From the NCBI RefSeq assembly GCF_015864665.1, contig NZ_JADYWU010000002.1, forward strand, positions 186,001 to 250,000: a stretch of DNA of 64,000 nt. Direction: 5' to 3'. Of this stretch, positions 27,405-36,075 are shown one piece after another (the stretch's first letter is position 1; each line of letters opens with the position of its first letter). Source of the stretch: Salinibacterium sp. SWN167. GTDB lineage: Bacteria > Actinomycetota > Actinomycetes > Actinomycetales > Microbacteriaceae. Below the pieces are notes generated by a model. The model was not told where the DNA came from. It searched no databases and saw only the letters and a program-made list of their open reading frames with translations. The translations under genes were made by a program, and so were the position numbers.

Positions 27405-28555
27405 CCGCTCTCGCTGACACCGAGTCGGTTCAACAGCTCGACCCCCTCGGAACCCTTGATGCGCGCCCCGTCGGTGTTGTGGCTGCGGCTGGCGTTCTTA
27501 TTCTCGGCGCTGTCATGACCTGGCTTAGCGGGCCGCACATTGCCCATCCCGTGCTCGCAAATAGTGCGTTGATCTTTGTCGCGCTTTCCTCGGTGACGCT
27601 GATCATTGGAACGAGCCCACTGCGTGCCCCGTTCAGCGGCGGGCTGCACGCGGCTGTTATCGGGTATCTGGTTATCGCGTTCGCGCTCAGTTCGGCGTCG
27701 CTGGGAAGCAATGCTGCACTGCTCACCGATTTCTGGGGGCCGCTGCTCATTGGTATCGCCTGCATGGCCCTTGCCCCCTATCGGCCCATCGCAGAGCTGG
27801 TCACGATGGGGGTGGTCGCCGCGATCTTTACGGGGTTTATCGCCATCGTGCAGTCGTCCGTTTCGGAAGTTCAGGCGCCAGCGATGATCGTCGCGCTCTT
27901 TTCGATGACTCCGGTTCTCACGATGTCGATCGGTGGTGCCGCGTTTTCACGGTCGCTCATCCAGACGCATGAAGAGTGGGCGTCACGCGCCCTGCGAGCG
28001 ACGTCGCGCCAGATGAGACGTGAGCATGCGGGAGTTGCGCGATCGGTGCAGCAGGACCGCGTCACTATCCTCAACCGCGATATTGCGCCGCTCTTTGCTG
28101 AACTCGCTCAGCGCGGAATCATCTCGCCCGAGGACAGCGCTCGAGCGGCCAAATACTCGGAATCGATCCGTGAACTCATGGTTACCGAAGTTAACCGCAG
28201 TTGGCTCGAATCTGTCGTTGCCAACTCTTTCGGTGCGCTCGACGATGGTAATCGGGTCTACGATCCTCATCGACTGGCCGGTGCCATGACAGCCCATCAA
28301 CGCACTGCCTTGCGCGCGGCCGTACTGGCCGTTGCGACCGGTGGTGAAATTGACCGTCGCAGCGTGCGCCTCGCGATTGAGAAGACTGACTCCGGGGCGG
28401 TCATCACAGTGACAGGCCTCATCACCTCATCCGAATCATCGTGGCGTTCTTCTCTGGCGCCCTATCTCGCAGTTTTGCGCGTTGTCTTTACCGGACTTCG
28501 CATCTCTTATCGATCGCCCTCTCTCACCGTTAGGTTCACTTATGACACCCCCTGA
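27401..28555 (+). CDS. Kinase-like membrane protein without an ATPase domain
   Basis: 384 residues. About six hydrophobic segments lie in residues 25-190, as in the gene before it. The cytoplasmic part (about 195-384) has helical character (HAGVARSVQQDRV) at the place of a dimerisation helix, but none of the N, G1 or G2 boxes of histidine-kinase ATPases can be found. ATG 27401 overlaps the kinase stop and its own end overlaps the response regulator by 14 bases, so the three are made together. It may be a partner or brake of the kinase. The family is not recognised. Confidence 0.72.
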   Translation: MTALADTESVQQLDPLGTLDARPVGVVAAAGVLILGAVMTWLSGPHIAHPVLANSALIFVALSSVTLIIGTSPLRAPFSGGLHAAVIGYLVIAFALSSASLGSNAALLTDFWGPLLIGIACMALAPYRPIAELVTMGVVAAIFTGFIAIVQSSVSEVQAPAMIVALFSMTPVLTMSIGGAAFSRSLIQTHEEWASRALRATSRQMRREHAGVARSVQQDRVTILNRDIAPLFAELAQRGIISPEDSARAAKYSESIRELMVTEVNRSWLESVVANSFGALDDGNRVYDPHRLAGAMTAHQRTALRAAVLAVATGGEIDRRSVRLAIEKTDSGAVITVTGLITSSESSWRSSLAPYLAVLRVVFTGLRISYRSPSLTVRFTYDTP

Positions 28556-29225
28556 GACCAACCTCAGCGCTCATCTCGGCGACAGGCCGCCCATTCGTCT
28601 TGCGATCCTCGACGATCACGAAGTGCTGCTCGACAGCCTCAACAGTTGGATCACCAACAACGCGCCGGACTTCGATGTTGTTCTCACCGCCAGCACGTGG
28701 CTCGAGCTCGTGCACAGCGACCGTTTTCCGACCGAGCTCGTCTTTCTCGACTTCCAGCTGAAAGAGCCGGTGTCGATCGAAGCACGTGTGCGCACATGTC
28801 GCGCCGCGGGAGCCAAAGTGATCGTTCTCTCCAGCCTCGATAGTCGCGAGGCTCGTGACCGCGCTCTGGCGGCCGGGGCGGCCACTTTCCTCTCGAAGTC
28901 GCTGCCGATGCACGAAGTGATGGATGCCGCCCGCCAGATCATGGGGGTCGAGGGCGAAGGTTCGCAGCAGCATGACTGGCGACCGCTGCCATCGGGATCG
29001 GCTGACCAGTCGAAGCCGAAGCTGAGTGCCGGCGAGGCTGACGCACTCACCCTGTACGCTTCTGGACTAAGCACACCGCAGGTTGCCGAGCGGATGAATG
29101 TTCAGTACGAGACCGCGAAAACGTACTTGCGGCGAGTGCGCGAAAAGTACGCCAAGGCCAACCGGCCGGCAAGTAAAAAGGCTGACCTGATTCGTCGGGC
29201 TGCTGAGGATGGATTTCTACGCTGA
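28542..29225 (+). CDS. LuxR/NarL-family response regulator
   Basis: 227 residues from ATG 28542. The receiver domain has the acidic pair in AILDDHE, the phospho-accepting Asp in LVFLDFQL (about residue 65) and the Lys in FLSKS. The C-terminal helix-turn-helix (about 165-225: LSAGEADALTLYASGLSTP, then VQYETAKTYLRRVREKY) is of the LuxR type. It is the output of the kinase encoded upstream. An in-frame ATG at 28482 lies deeper inside the preceding gene. It overlaps thymidine kinase by one base. Confidence 0.88.
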   Translation: MTPPETNLSAHLGDRPPIRLAILDDHEVLLDSLNSWITNNAPDFDVVLTASTWLELVHSDRFPTELVFLDFQLKEPVSIEARVRTCRAAGAKVIVLSSLDSREARDRALAAGAATFLSKSLPMHEVMDAARQIMGVEGEGSQQHDWRPLPSGSADQSKPKLSAGEADALTLYASGLSTPQVAERMNVQYETAKTYLRRVREKYAKANRPASKKADLIRRAAEDGFLR

Positions 29226-29890
29226 TGAGCAAACTATATTTCCGCTATGGCGCCATGAACAGCGGCAAGAGCACCGCGTTGCTGCAGGCCGCCTACAACT
29301 ATGAAGAGCGCGATCAGCAGGTGTTGCTGGCGAAGCCTCACATCGATACCAAGGGCGACAACGCGATCATTTCGCGACTGGGCGTAACGCGTCAGGTCGA
29401 CTTCATTATCTCGCCTACCGATGATGTTTACGAGGTATTCGCGCGTGAACGTGCCCGTGTCTTGGAGAAGACCGGGCTACCGGTGAGTTGTTTGCTCGTC
29501 GACGAGGCACAGTTCTTCAGCGAAGCGCAGGTCGATGATTTGCTGCGTATCGCCATTGTGGAGAAGGTTCCGGTGCTGGCCTACGGCATCCGCACCGACT
29601 TCCAGACGGTCGCGTTTCCTGGCAGCCGTCGTTTGCTCGAAATCGCGCATTCGCTTGAAGAGCTGAAGACCATTTGCCGCTGCGGCCGCAAAGCAGTATT
29701 CAACGCGCGCACGGTCGGCGACCAGTTCATCTTCGATGGCGACCAAGTCGCTATCGACGGTGTGGATGTCGGCTACCAGTCACTGTGCGGAGCCTGCTAC
29801 CTCGAAGAGAGCGGTGGTGTTCTCAACAGCGGCTGGCGCCCCAAGATCGAATTCAGCTACGGAAGCGCGCCTGACGCCGACTTCTCCTAG
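29225..29890 (+). CDS. tdk: Thymidine kinase
   Basis: 221 residues. P-loop RYGAMNSGKSTAL, Walker B-like LLVDEAQFF with the catalytic Glu region, and a zinc ribbon (CRCGRKA ... CGACYLE) mark type II thymidine kinase. It phosphorylates thymidine in the salvage pathway. ATG 29225 shares a base with the response-regulator stop, so salvage kinase is translated with the signalling operon, although there is no known functional link. A short C-terminal tail follows the zinc domain. Confidence 0.96.
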   Translation: MSKLYFRYGAMNSGKSTALLQAAYNYEERDQQVLLAKPHIDTKGDNAIISRLGVTRQVDFIISPTDDVYEVFARERARVLEKTGLPVSCLLVDEAQFFSEAQVDDLLRIAIVEKVPVLAYGIRTDFQTVAFPGSRRLLEIAHSLEELKTICRCGRKAVFNARTVGDQFIFDGDQVAIDGVDVGYQSLCGACYLEESGGVLNSGWRPKIEFSYGSAPDADFS

Positions 29891-29904
29891 GTGCTGTTCG
29901 CGCT

Positions 29905-30636
29905 CTAGTGGCGAACGCGGGAGAGGAACTGCACGGTTTCGGGCTCCTGCGGCGAGTCGAAGATCTGTGCTGGCGTGCCTTGTTCAACGATGCGCCCGCC
30001 CTGCATGAAGACGATGCGGTCGGCTACTTCGCGAGCGAACGACATTTCGTGGGTTGCCATGAGAATGGTCGAGCCGTCAGTCTTCAGGCGCCGTACGAGG
30101 TCGAGAACTTCGCCAACGAGCTGAGGGTCCAGAGCACTTGTAATCTCGTCGAGAAGCAGCAGCTCAGGGTCGGTAAGCACCGCACGGATGATGGCCACAC
30201 GCTGTTGCTGGCCGCCGGAGAGGCGATCGGGGTAGTCACGCGCTTTGTCGCCGAGGCCCAGCGAGACAAGCAGTTCCATTGCGCGTGCAGTGGCATCCGC
30301 CTTCGACATTCCGTGCACTTCGCGCGCGGCCAAGGTGATGTTGTCGATCACGCGCAAGTGCGGAAAGAGGTTGAAGTGTTGAAAGACAACGCCAATTCGG
30401 CTGCGGGCCGAGTCAGCGTTCATGCCGGGGTCGGTGATGTCGTCACCATTGAGCACGATTTGGCCGTCATCCACACGCTCAATGAGATTGATCGTTCGTA
30501 GCAGCGTCGACTTCCCTGAGCCAGAAGCGCCGATAAGCACGACAACTTCGTGCTTGTCGATCGAGAGGTCAACACCTCGCAAGACCTCGTGGTCGTCAAA
30601 CTGTTTGCGCACTCCGCGCACGTCGAGAACACTCAT
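29905..30636 (-). CDS. Polar amino-acid ABC transporter ATPase
   Basis: 243 residues. Walker A GASGSGKST, signature LSGGQQQRVAI, Walker B LLLLDEITSALD and the switch His in MATHEMSF are complete. The sequence is of the GlnQ/polar amino-acid type. ATG 30636 overlaps the permease stop by four bases. It ends 14 bases from the convergent tdk gene. Confidence 0.95.
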   Translation of the reverse strand: MSVLDVRGVRKQFDDHEVLRGVDLSIDKHEVVVLIGASGSGKSTLLRTINLIERVDDGQIVLNGDDITDPGMNADSARSRIGVVFQHFNLFPHLRVIDNITLAAREVHGMSKADATARAMELLVSLGLGDKARDYPDRLSGGQQQRVAIIRAVLTDPELLLLDEITSALDPQLVGEVLDLVRRLKTDGSTILMATHEMSFAREVADRIVFMQGGRIVEQGTPAQIFDSPQEPETVQFLSRVRH

Positions 30637-31499
30637 ACGACGCCTCCGATCTGCTCGCGCTTAGCGAGTCGTGCGGTGAGCCAATCGGTGAGCCTGATCA
30701 TCGGCCAACTCATGGCGACGAAGAGCAGGGCGGCAATCACGTAGGGCGTGAAGTTGTAGCTCTGGGCGACTTGAATCTGGGCAGCGCGTACGGCATCCAC
30801 GGCACCCAGAATCGAGATAAGCCCCACGTCTTTTTGCATAGAGACAAAGTCGTTCATGAGGGCGGGAACGACCTTGCGAACGCCCTGCGGGATCACGACG
30901 ATGCGCAGGGTCTTGGCGTGGCTCAGACCCAGCGAGCGGGCCGCCATGCGCTGCGACGGATGCACGGCTTCCATGCCCGCGCGCAGTACTTCAGCCACAT
31001 AAGCCGAGTAGGTGAGGATGAGGGCGATCGTTCCCCAGAACATGGCCGGCATGCGCGGGAAGATATCGAGCGCCGGCAGCCCGAAGCCGACCAGGTAGAG
31101 AACGATCAGCAGCGGCATCCCGCGAAAGAGGTCGGTGTAGATCGTTGCCGCTGCGCGGAGCGGAAAGAAAACCGGTCCGCGCAGCGATCGCGTTACAGCG
31201 AGCAGAGTGCCAAAAATGGCAACGCCGATCGCTGAGATAAAGAGCACCTGAATGTTGAGCCACAGCCCGACGAGGATCGACGGCACGCTTGCCGCCCCCA
31301 CCTCGAAGTCGAAGAACGAAGCTTTGACGCTCTCCCAACCGGGGGTGTTGACGACGAGCAATCCGACAATCGCGGCAAAAGCAATCGTGCTCACAATGCC
31401 GATGAGCACCGAACGACCGGTGGCGCGCCGGCGCACGTCCCGTCGTGACAGCTCGAGCTCGCTTGGGCGCCACGACGGCCGGCTCGTGGAGGTGCTCAT
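30633..31499 (-). CDS. Polar amino-acid ABC transporter permease
   Basis: 288 residues. A charged N-terminal tail (about 1-30) precedes a first hydrophobic segment and then the five-segment His/Glu/Gln/Arg permease domain with FRGMPLLIVLYLVGFGLP and the docking loop around GMEAVHPSQRMAARSLGLS. It lies 10 bases after the binding-protein gene. One permease gene suggests a homodimeric channel. Confidence 0.94.
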   Translation of the reverse strand: MSTSTSRPSWRPSELELSRRDVRRRATGRSVLIGIVSTIAFAAIVGLLVVNTPGWESVKASFFDFEVGAASVPSILVGLWLNIQVLFISAIGVAIFGTLLAVTRSLRGPVFFPLRAAATIYTDLFRGMPLLIVLYLVGFGLPALDIFPRMPAMFWGTIALILTYSAYVAEVLRAGMEAVHPSQRMAARSLGLSHAKTLRIVVIPQGVRKVVPALMNDFVSMQKDVGLISILGAVDAVRAAQIQVAQSYNFTPYVIAALLFVAMSWPMIRLTDWLTARLAKREQIGGVV

Positions 31500-31509
31500 C
31501 GGCGTGGTC

Positions 31510-32358
31510 TTACTTCAGGACAGGAACGTCGACGGCAGCGCTGAGCCACTCGTCCTGGATGGCTTGAAGAGTTCCATCAGCAGCCAGAGCGTCGAGAGCC
31601 TCGCTCACGGCGGAGGTGAGCTCGGAGTCCTTCGGCAGCACGAAAGCGAACTCATCGCCGCCGGCGGAGGACTCGAACTGGCCGAGAATAACGCCACCGT
31701 CGATTTCAACGTTGGCGAGGTAGAAAGCGCTGGGCAGGTCGATGACGAAAGCATCGATCTGACCGCTGGTCAGCGCAAGAACGCCGTCTTCGTTGGAGTT
31801 GAAGACCGCGAGGTCGTCTCCCAGAGCTTCAGCGGCGATCGTGTAGCTGGTGCTGCCGCTAGCGACACCGACGATGACGTCCTTGAGGTCGGCGAGCGAT
31901 GTGGCGCCGGCTGCCGCCGAGCTCTCCGTCGCGATGATCGCCTGAGTGGTCGTGTAGTACGGGCTGGAGAAGTCAACGGCTTGCTTGCGGTCTTCGGTGA
32001 TCGAGAACTGCTGCAGGTTGAGGTCCCAGTCCTTGGGGCCCGGTGCAATGGCGCTGTCGAAGCTTGAGCGAACCCAAACAACGTCATCGGCGGTGAAGCC
32101 GAGTTCGTCGGCGAGAGCGTAAGCCACGGCAGCTTCGAAGCCTTCACCGTTCGTGGGGTCGTTGTCGACCATCCACGGAGCGTAGGCGGGCTCGCCGGTA
32201 GCGATGGTGAGCTTGCCCGCGGTCAGGGTGGGCAGCGATCCGTCGTCAACGGTCGAGCTCGTGTCGGCGGTGGTGTCTGCGGCGCAAGCGGTCAATGCCA
32301 AAACAGCGGCTGCTGCGGTGGCGACGAGGGCCCGACGAAAATGCCGTGATGTGGTCAT
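31510..32358 (-). CDS. Amino-acid ABC transporter substrate-binding lipoprotein
   Basis: 282 residues from ATG 32358, with GGAGA just before it; an upstream frame to 32403 adds 15 residues ahead of the signal. Lipobox LTAC sits about residue 26. The bacterial extracellular solute-binding family 3 fold follows (KLTIATGEPAYAPWM, GFEAAVAYALADELGF, QAVDFSSPYY). First gene of a three-gene uptake operon. Ligand not identified. Confidence 0.94.
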   Translation of the reverse strand: MTTSRHFRRALVATAAAAVLALTACAADTTADTSSTVDDGSLPTLTAGKLTIATGEPAYAPWMVDNDPTNGEGFEAAVAYALADELGFTADDVVWVRSSFDSAIAPGPKDWDLNLQQFSITEDRKQAVDFSSPYYTTTQAIIATESSAAAGATSLADLKDVIVGVASGSTSYTIAAEALGDDLAVFNSNEDGVLALTSGQIDAFVIDLPSAFYLANVEIDGGVILGQFESSAGGDEFAFVLPKDSELTSAVSEALDALAADGTLQAIQDEWLSAAVDVPVLK

Positions 32359-32447
32359 GAAAGTCTCCAGTTGCGGTGCGTGAGGTGGTCGAACAAATGC
32401 CACCCGAGCGGCGCTGTGCTCGGGCGGAGAAAACGATTACAGACTTG

Positions 32448-32924
32448 CTAGTTTACAAGTCGCCAGTCAGCGAAGTCGAAACCGGGCGACACAAAACAAC
32501 TCACGAGCACCTCGCTGTCGGCGGTCAGACGGCCGGCTTGCCAGACGCCGGACGGAACAACGACTTGAGCGACGTGCCCGTTGGCGAGATCGGGGCCCAA
32601 AACGAAGTGCTGAACGTTCTCTTCGTCGGGCAGGTCGCCGCTTCCGCCGAGTGAGAGCTCAAGCGTTCCGGGGCCGTGCCACATCCAAATTTCATCGTTG
32701 GCTACGACGTGCCAGTCACTGTGCTCGCCAGGAACCAGCAGGTAGTGGATGCAGGTGGCTGACGGGCGTGCGCCATTCGGAGTCTCGACCGGGCTGGTGC
32801 CCGCCCAGGTGCGGCGGAACCAACCGCCCTCGGGATGCGATTCGAGGTTGAGCAGCTGCGCGGTTGCCGGGCGAGTATCGGCGGCAACGCTAGCGGCATC
32901 AGAAGAAGCAGTGGGATCAGTCAT
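32448..32924 (-). CDS. Cupin of the DUF985 (cupin_5) family
   Basis: 158 residues. After about 25 variable residues the family pattern LNLESHPEGGWFRRTW is followed by the cupin barrel: IHYLLVPGEHSDWHVVANDEIWMWHGPG, quoted here only as landmarks around His and Glu metal-type ligands, then VVVPSGVWQAG and SCFVSPGFDFADW. DUF985 has no settled reaction. The start overlaps the end of the amidohydrolase gene by eight bases, so it is the third cistron of a coupled operon and may act on the same metabolite. Confidence 0.85.
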   Translation of the reverse strand: MTDPTASSDAASVAADTRPATAQLLNLESHPEGGWFRRTWAGTSPVETPNGARPSATCIHYLLVPGEHSDWHVVANDEIWMWHGPGTLELSLGGSGDLPDEENVQHFVLGPDLANGHVAQVVVPSGVWQAGRLTADSEVLVSCFVSPGFDFADWRLVN

Positions 32925-34275
32925 GAGCGGTCACTCCGGTCTGGGTTGTGAAGTTGGCGCTGGCAAATCGGACGCGCCCGGAGACGAGCGTGGCGGCGGC
33001 GCGGCCGGCGCCTGACTCGACGAGCGTAGCGATGGTGTCGTCGATGGTGGTGACAGGGATGTCGAAGAAAGCGAGGTCAGCGAGCGCCCCAACGGCGAGG
33101 TGCCCCGTGCGGTCGGGGCCGACGTCGATGCCCATCGCGTGAGCGCCGCCGAGAGTGGCCGCGCGCAGCAGTCGCTCGGGTAGATCACGCATGGTGTGGC
33201 CCTGAGAATGAGCGATGCGCGAAAGCTCAGCGACATCCGCCATGAGGTCGAGCGAGGGGCTCGATGACAGCGAGTCGGTACCGATGGCCAGCGCGTTGCC
33301 CTCGGCCAGATACGCGGCCACGGGAGGCTCGTCAAGACCGATAACGGCGTTGGAGCGGGGGCAGAGCGCCACACTCGTGCCGCGAGCCCGCAGAAGGGCA
33401 CGATCGCGCGCGGTCATGTAGATTCCATGGGCGATATGGCAGTCGGGCCCGAGCACGCCAAGCTGGTCGACGAATTCGGTGGCGCCGGTGCCGAAACCCG
33501 CGGCGCGCAGTTCACGAAAGCTGCCCAGTTCGCGGCCGTGCCACGGGTCGCCGTGCTCGTGGTGAAACTCGCGCTCGAACGCTGCTTCGCCCAAGTGCAG
33601 GTGAAGACGGCTTCCGCGCTCACGAACGATGTCGGGGATTTCGAGCAGCGGCACGACCTCGAGCGAGTACGGTGCGTGCGGCGACAGCCCGGTTCCGGGA
33701 GGGGACGGCAGGGCATCCAGAGCAGCCTCAACCTGCTGGCGCCCGGTGCGAGCCCAGTCGTCATTGGTCCAGCTCATCACTTCCCAGTACGTGATGCCGT
33801 GCAATCCCGCGTCGTGCAGCGCCGCGGATGCCTCACCATCGGTCACGATGTCGGCCACGGCGGTGGTGCCCGCTTCGATCATGAGCTGAGCGCCTGCCGC
33901 GGCATCCGCAGCCCAGTCGTGGGGTTGGTCGTACACCGGGTTGAACGCGGTGGACCAGTCGTCAAAACCGTTGTATTGCCCACGGCCGACTTCGGCCATG
34001 CCGGTGTACTGCAAGTGCGAGTGCGCGTTGACGAGCCCGGGTAGGAGAACACCGGGCCAGTGAATTTCGCGCGCACCGATACCGCGATCGGCGAGTGATC
34101 GGCGAACCCAGTCGCGCTCGCCGACGTGCAGAATGCGACCGCCGCGCACGGCAATGGCGCCGTTCAGCAGCGGGGGAGCGGTGATGGGGATCACGAGGTC
34201 GGCGGTGTACAGCACAACCTGGTGGTCGGCATCCGTAGTGATGCGGGCGGATGCCTCGGGATGGAGGTTACTCAT
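32917..34275 (-). CDS. Amidohydrolase, nucleoside-deaminase-like branch
   Basis: 452 residues. The metal site of the amidohydrolase superfamily is complete: HxH in NAHSHLQ (about residue 85), His in HLHLGEAAFE (about 227) with its Glu, His in CHIAHGIYM (about 280) and Asp in AIGTDSLSSSPSLD (about 332). The HLGE and GTDS..SPSLD patterns are those of the branch that deaminates S-adenosylhomocysteine, methylthioadenosine or aminofutalosine and of chlorohydrolases. Coupling (ATGA overlap) to an adenosylhomocysteinase-like gene makes an adenosine-thioether type substrate the best guess, but this is inference. Confidence 0.85.
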   Translation of the reverse strand: MSNLHPEASARITTDADHQVVLYTADLVIPITAPPLLNGAIAVRGGRILHVGERDWVRRSLADRGIGAREIHWPGVLLPGLVNAHSHLQYTGMAEVGRGQYNGFDDWSTAFNPVYDQPHDWAADAAAGAQLMIEAGTTAVADIVTDGEASAALHDAGLHGITYWEVMSWTNDDWARTGRQQVEAALDALPSPPGTGLSPHAPYSLEVVPLLEIPDIVRERGSRLHLHLGEAAFEREFHHEHGDPWHGRELGSFRELRAAGFGTGATEFVDQLGVLGPDCHIAHGIYMTARDRALLRARGTSVALCPRSNAVIGLDEPPVAAYLAEGNALAIGTDSLSSSPSLDLMADVAELSRIAHSQGHTMRDLPERLLRAATLGGAHAMGIDVGPDRTGHLAVGALADLAFFDIPVTTIDDTIATLVESGAGRAAATLVSGRVRFASANFTTQTGVTAHD

Positions 34276-35810
34276 CGGGTTTCCTGATTCGGTGAAGAGC
34301 TGAGGTACCGGCGGGAGCGCCAGTCGTGGGCCGCGGCGAGTTGGTCGTCGGCGGGCGTGTCGATGTGTTCACCGCGGGCGGCCAAGGCGGCGCGGGCAAC
34401 GATATCGTCGATGCTGGCGGGCAGCGCGTGCACTCCGACGGCCGGTCGCGTGACGACGAGTTCTTCGACGGCGGCGAGCTGAACAGCGAACGAGAGATCC
34501 ATGATCTCAATCGGGTTGCCTTCGGCCGCGGTGATATTGATGCAGCCGCCACGGTCGAGCACGAGGGTGCCCGCGGGGTCAGCGCGTTCGATGTGGGCGG
34601 CGAGTGGCGTTAGTTGTTCGGCGGGATCGCCCACGAGCAGTCCGTCGAGATCAAGTTCTCCGGGAACTCCACCGGCCACGGCAACGGCCCGCGCTGTGCG
34701 GGCCAAGTCGGCGCTGATCGTGTGCGCAACGCCGGTGCTCGAGACGACAAGTGCGCCGGAACCGAGCTCGGCAGCCTCACCGATGTCGTAACCGTCATGG
34801 GCAGCGCGAAGAGCCAACACGGGGTCGACCTCGGCCACGCGCACCTCGGCTCCGAGCGCCGCAAGGTGGGCAGCGACGCCCTCACCGACCGGGCCATAGC
34901 CGATCACGAGTGCGGGCTGATCGCGCACGGTCACGCCCACTCGATCGAGGGCATCCGCAATCGCGAACACACACGACTGGCCGGTGCCGTAACGGTTATC
35001 GAAACGTGTCTTCATTTGAGCGTCATTGACCGCAAACACAGCAGTGTCGAGGATGCCCATAGTGCTCATGTGGCGAAGCGGCGTCAAGCCACTCGTCGTC
35101 TCCTCGTTCGTGCCGATCCACTGCTTCACGAGGTGCGGAGCATCTTCATGAGCGAGGCGGATGAGGTGCGAACCATCGTCGATCAGGATGTCGAAACCGC
35201 GTTCGAGGAACGCCAGCGCAGCAGCGCGCTCAGCCTGGCCGCTGAGCGTTTCGGAGCCGTCGACAGCTATACCGCGCGCCCGTAGTGCTTCTGCAACAGA
35301 CGCATCGATTTCATCCGGGTGCGCGTACACCGCGACCTCGGCACCCGCGGCCGCAAGCAGCAGCGCCAACTGGGCAGTCTTGGGTTCGAGCACCATGGCG
35401 ATGCCAATACGTAAGCCTCGTATCGATCCGCGCTCGCCGAGGCCCTTCGCTACGAGTCGCGAAACGGGCATGTGTTCGCCCGCGAAGTCGATGCGTCCGT
35501 CGGCGTCTCCGCGCGACGGCAGGGGAGCGCCACCCAGAAGGAGCGTGGCGGTTATCTCTGAATCGGGGCCAGCGGCATCTAATTGGATGTCGAGGAGATG
35601 AGCGGATGCGGTGGCGTTGTGGCGGCTAGCGGTGACAACGTGAGCACCCAGCGCGCTGAGCATTCGCGTCAGTTCGCGGGACGTGGCGACGAGCTGAGCA
35701 GTTTCGGGCTGAACTGCGCTGATGTGCACGCTGCGGCCGGCGACCAAGAGGTTGGTGTCGCGGGCGAAGCGGCGAATGATTCGTTCGGCTATAAGTGTTA
35801 CGTCGGCCAC
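34272..35810 (-). CDS. Divergent adenosylhomocysteinase-like protein
   Basis: 512 residues. Clear signs of the S-adenosylhomocysteine hydrolase fold are EETTSGLTPL (normal EETTTGV), KTRFDNRYGTGQS (keeps the Lys and Asp-Asn of the active site) and the NAD loop GYGPVGEGVAAHL. But key parts differ: the N-terminal substrate segment lacks the usual His (HMT) and the NPLSTQDD-like block, the GHFD motif reads GGVPGELD, the second catalytic-loop His is not seen, and the C-terminal KPDHYRY is replaced. It may act on another nucleoside thioether. First gene of the operon; GTG 35810 has TATTCT six bases upstream. Confidence 0.8.
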   Translation of the reverse strand: MADVTLIAERIIRRFARDTNLLVAGRSVHISAVQPETAQLVATSRELTRMLSALGAHVVTASRHNATASAHLLDIQLDAAGPDSEITATLLLGGAPLPSRGDADGRIDFAGEHMPVSRLVAKGLGERGSIRGLRIGIAMVLEPKTAQLALLLAAAGAEVAVYAHPDEIDASVAEALRARGIAVDGSETLSGQAERAAALAFLERGFDILIDDGSHLIRLAHEDAPHLVKQWIGTNEETTSGLTPLRHMSTMGILDTAVFAVNDAQMKTRFDNRYGTGQSCVFAIADALDRVGVTVRDQPALVIGYGPVGEGVAAHLAALGAEVRVAEVDPVLALRAAHDGYDIGEAAELGSGALVVSSTGVAHTISADLARTARAVAVAGGVPGELDLDGLLVGDPAEQLTPLAAHIERADPAGTLVLDRGGCINITAAEGNPIEIMDLSFAVQLAAVEELVVTRPAVGVHALPASIDDIVARAALAARGEHIDTPADDQLAAAHDWRSRRYLSSSPNQETR

Positions 35811-35816
35811 TTGTCA

Positions 35817-35822
35817 AGAATA
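35817..35822 (-). promoter_or_regulatory. -10 hexamer TATTCT, leaderless type
   Basis: On the minus strand TATTCT is followed by TGACAA and GTG 35810. It would drive the three-gene operon. Confidence 0.5.
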
Positions 35823-35898
35823 AGGCACCACTCGGGCAACAATCGAACGCCGCCCGAGCGCCGCGGCGCCACCCGGCCGTGCACAGTGACCATACACA

Positions 35899-35924
35899 AA
35901 TCGCCCTCCCGAAGGAGAGCGATT
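35899..35924 (-). terminator. Hairpin downstream of tRNA-Pro
   Basis: AATCGCTCTCC pairs with GGAGGGCGATT (one mismatch) around TTCG on the minus strand, followed by TGTG. It probably ends the tRNA-Pro transcript. The 163 bases between tRNA-Pro and the adenosylhomocysteinase-like gene hold no gene. Confidence 0.65.
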
Positions 35925-35973
35925 AGTGAACTGTCTGAGACTTGCAATTCTGCGGCTCAGAGCCAGTGGTTTG

Positions 35974-36047
<74 letters not shown>

Positions 36048-36075
36048 ATCATCGGTCGCTTGCGCAACCGATACA

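Noticed and set aside
27401-28555. Second gene of the signalling operon as a decayed pseudogene
   Set aside because: The frame is full-length, overlaps both neighbours and has normal codon use, so a functional protein is more likely.
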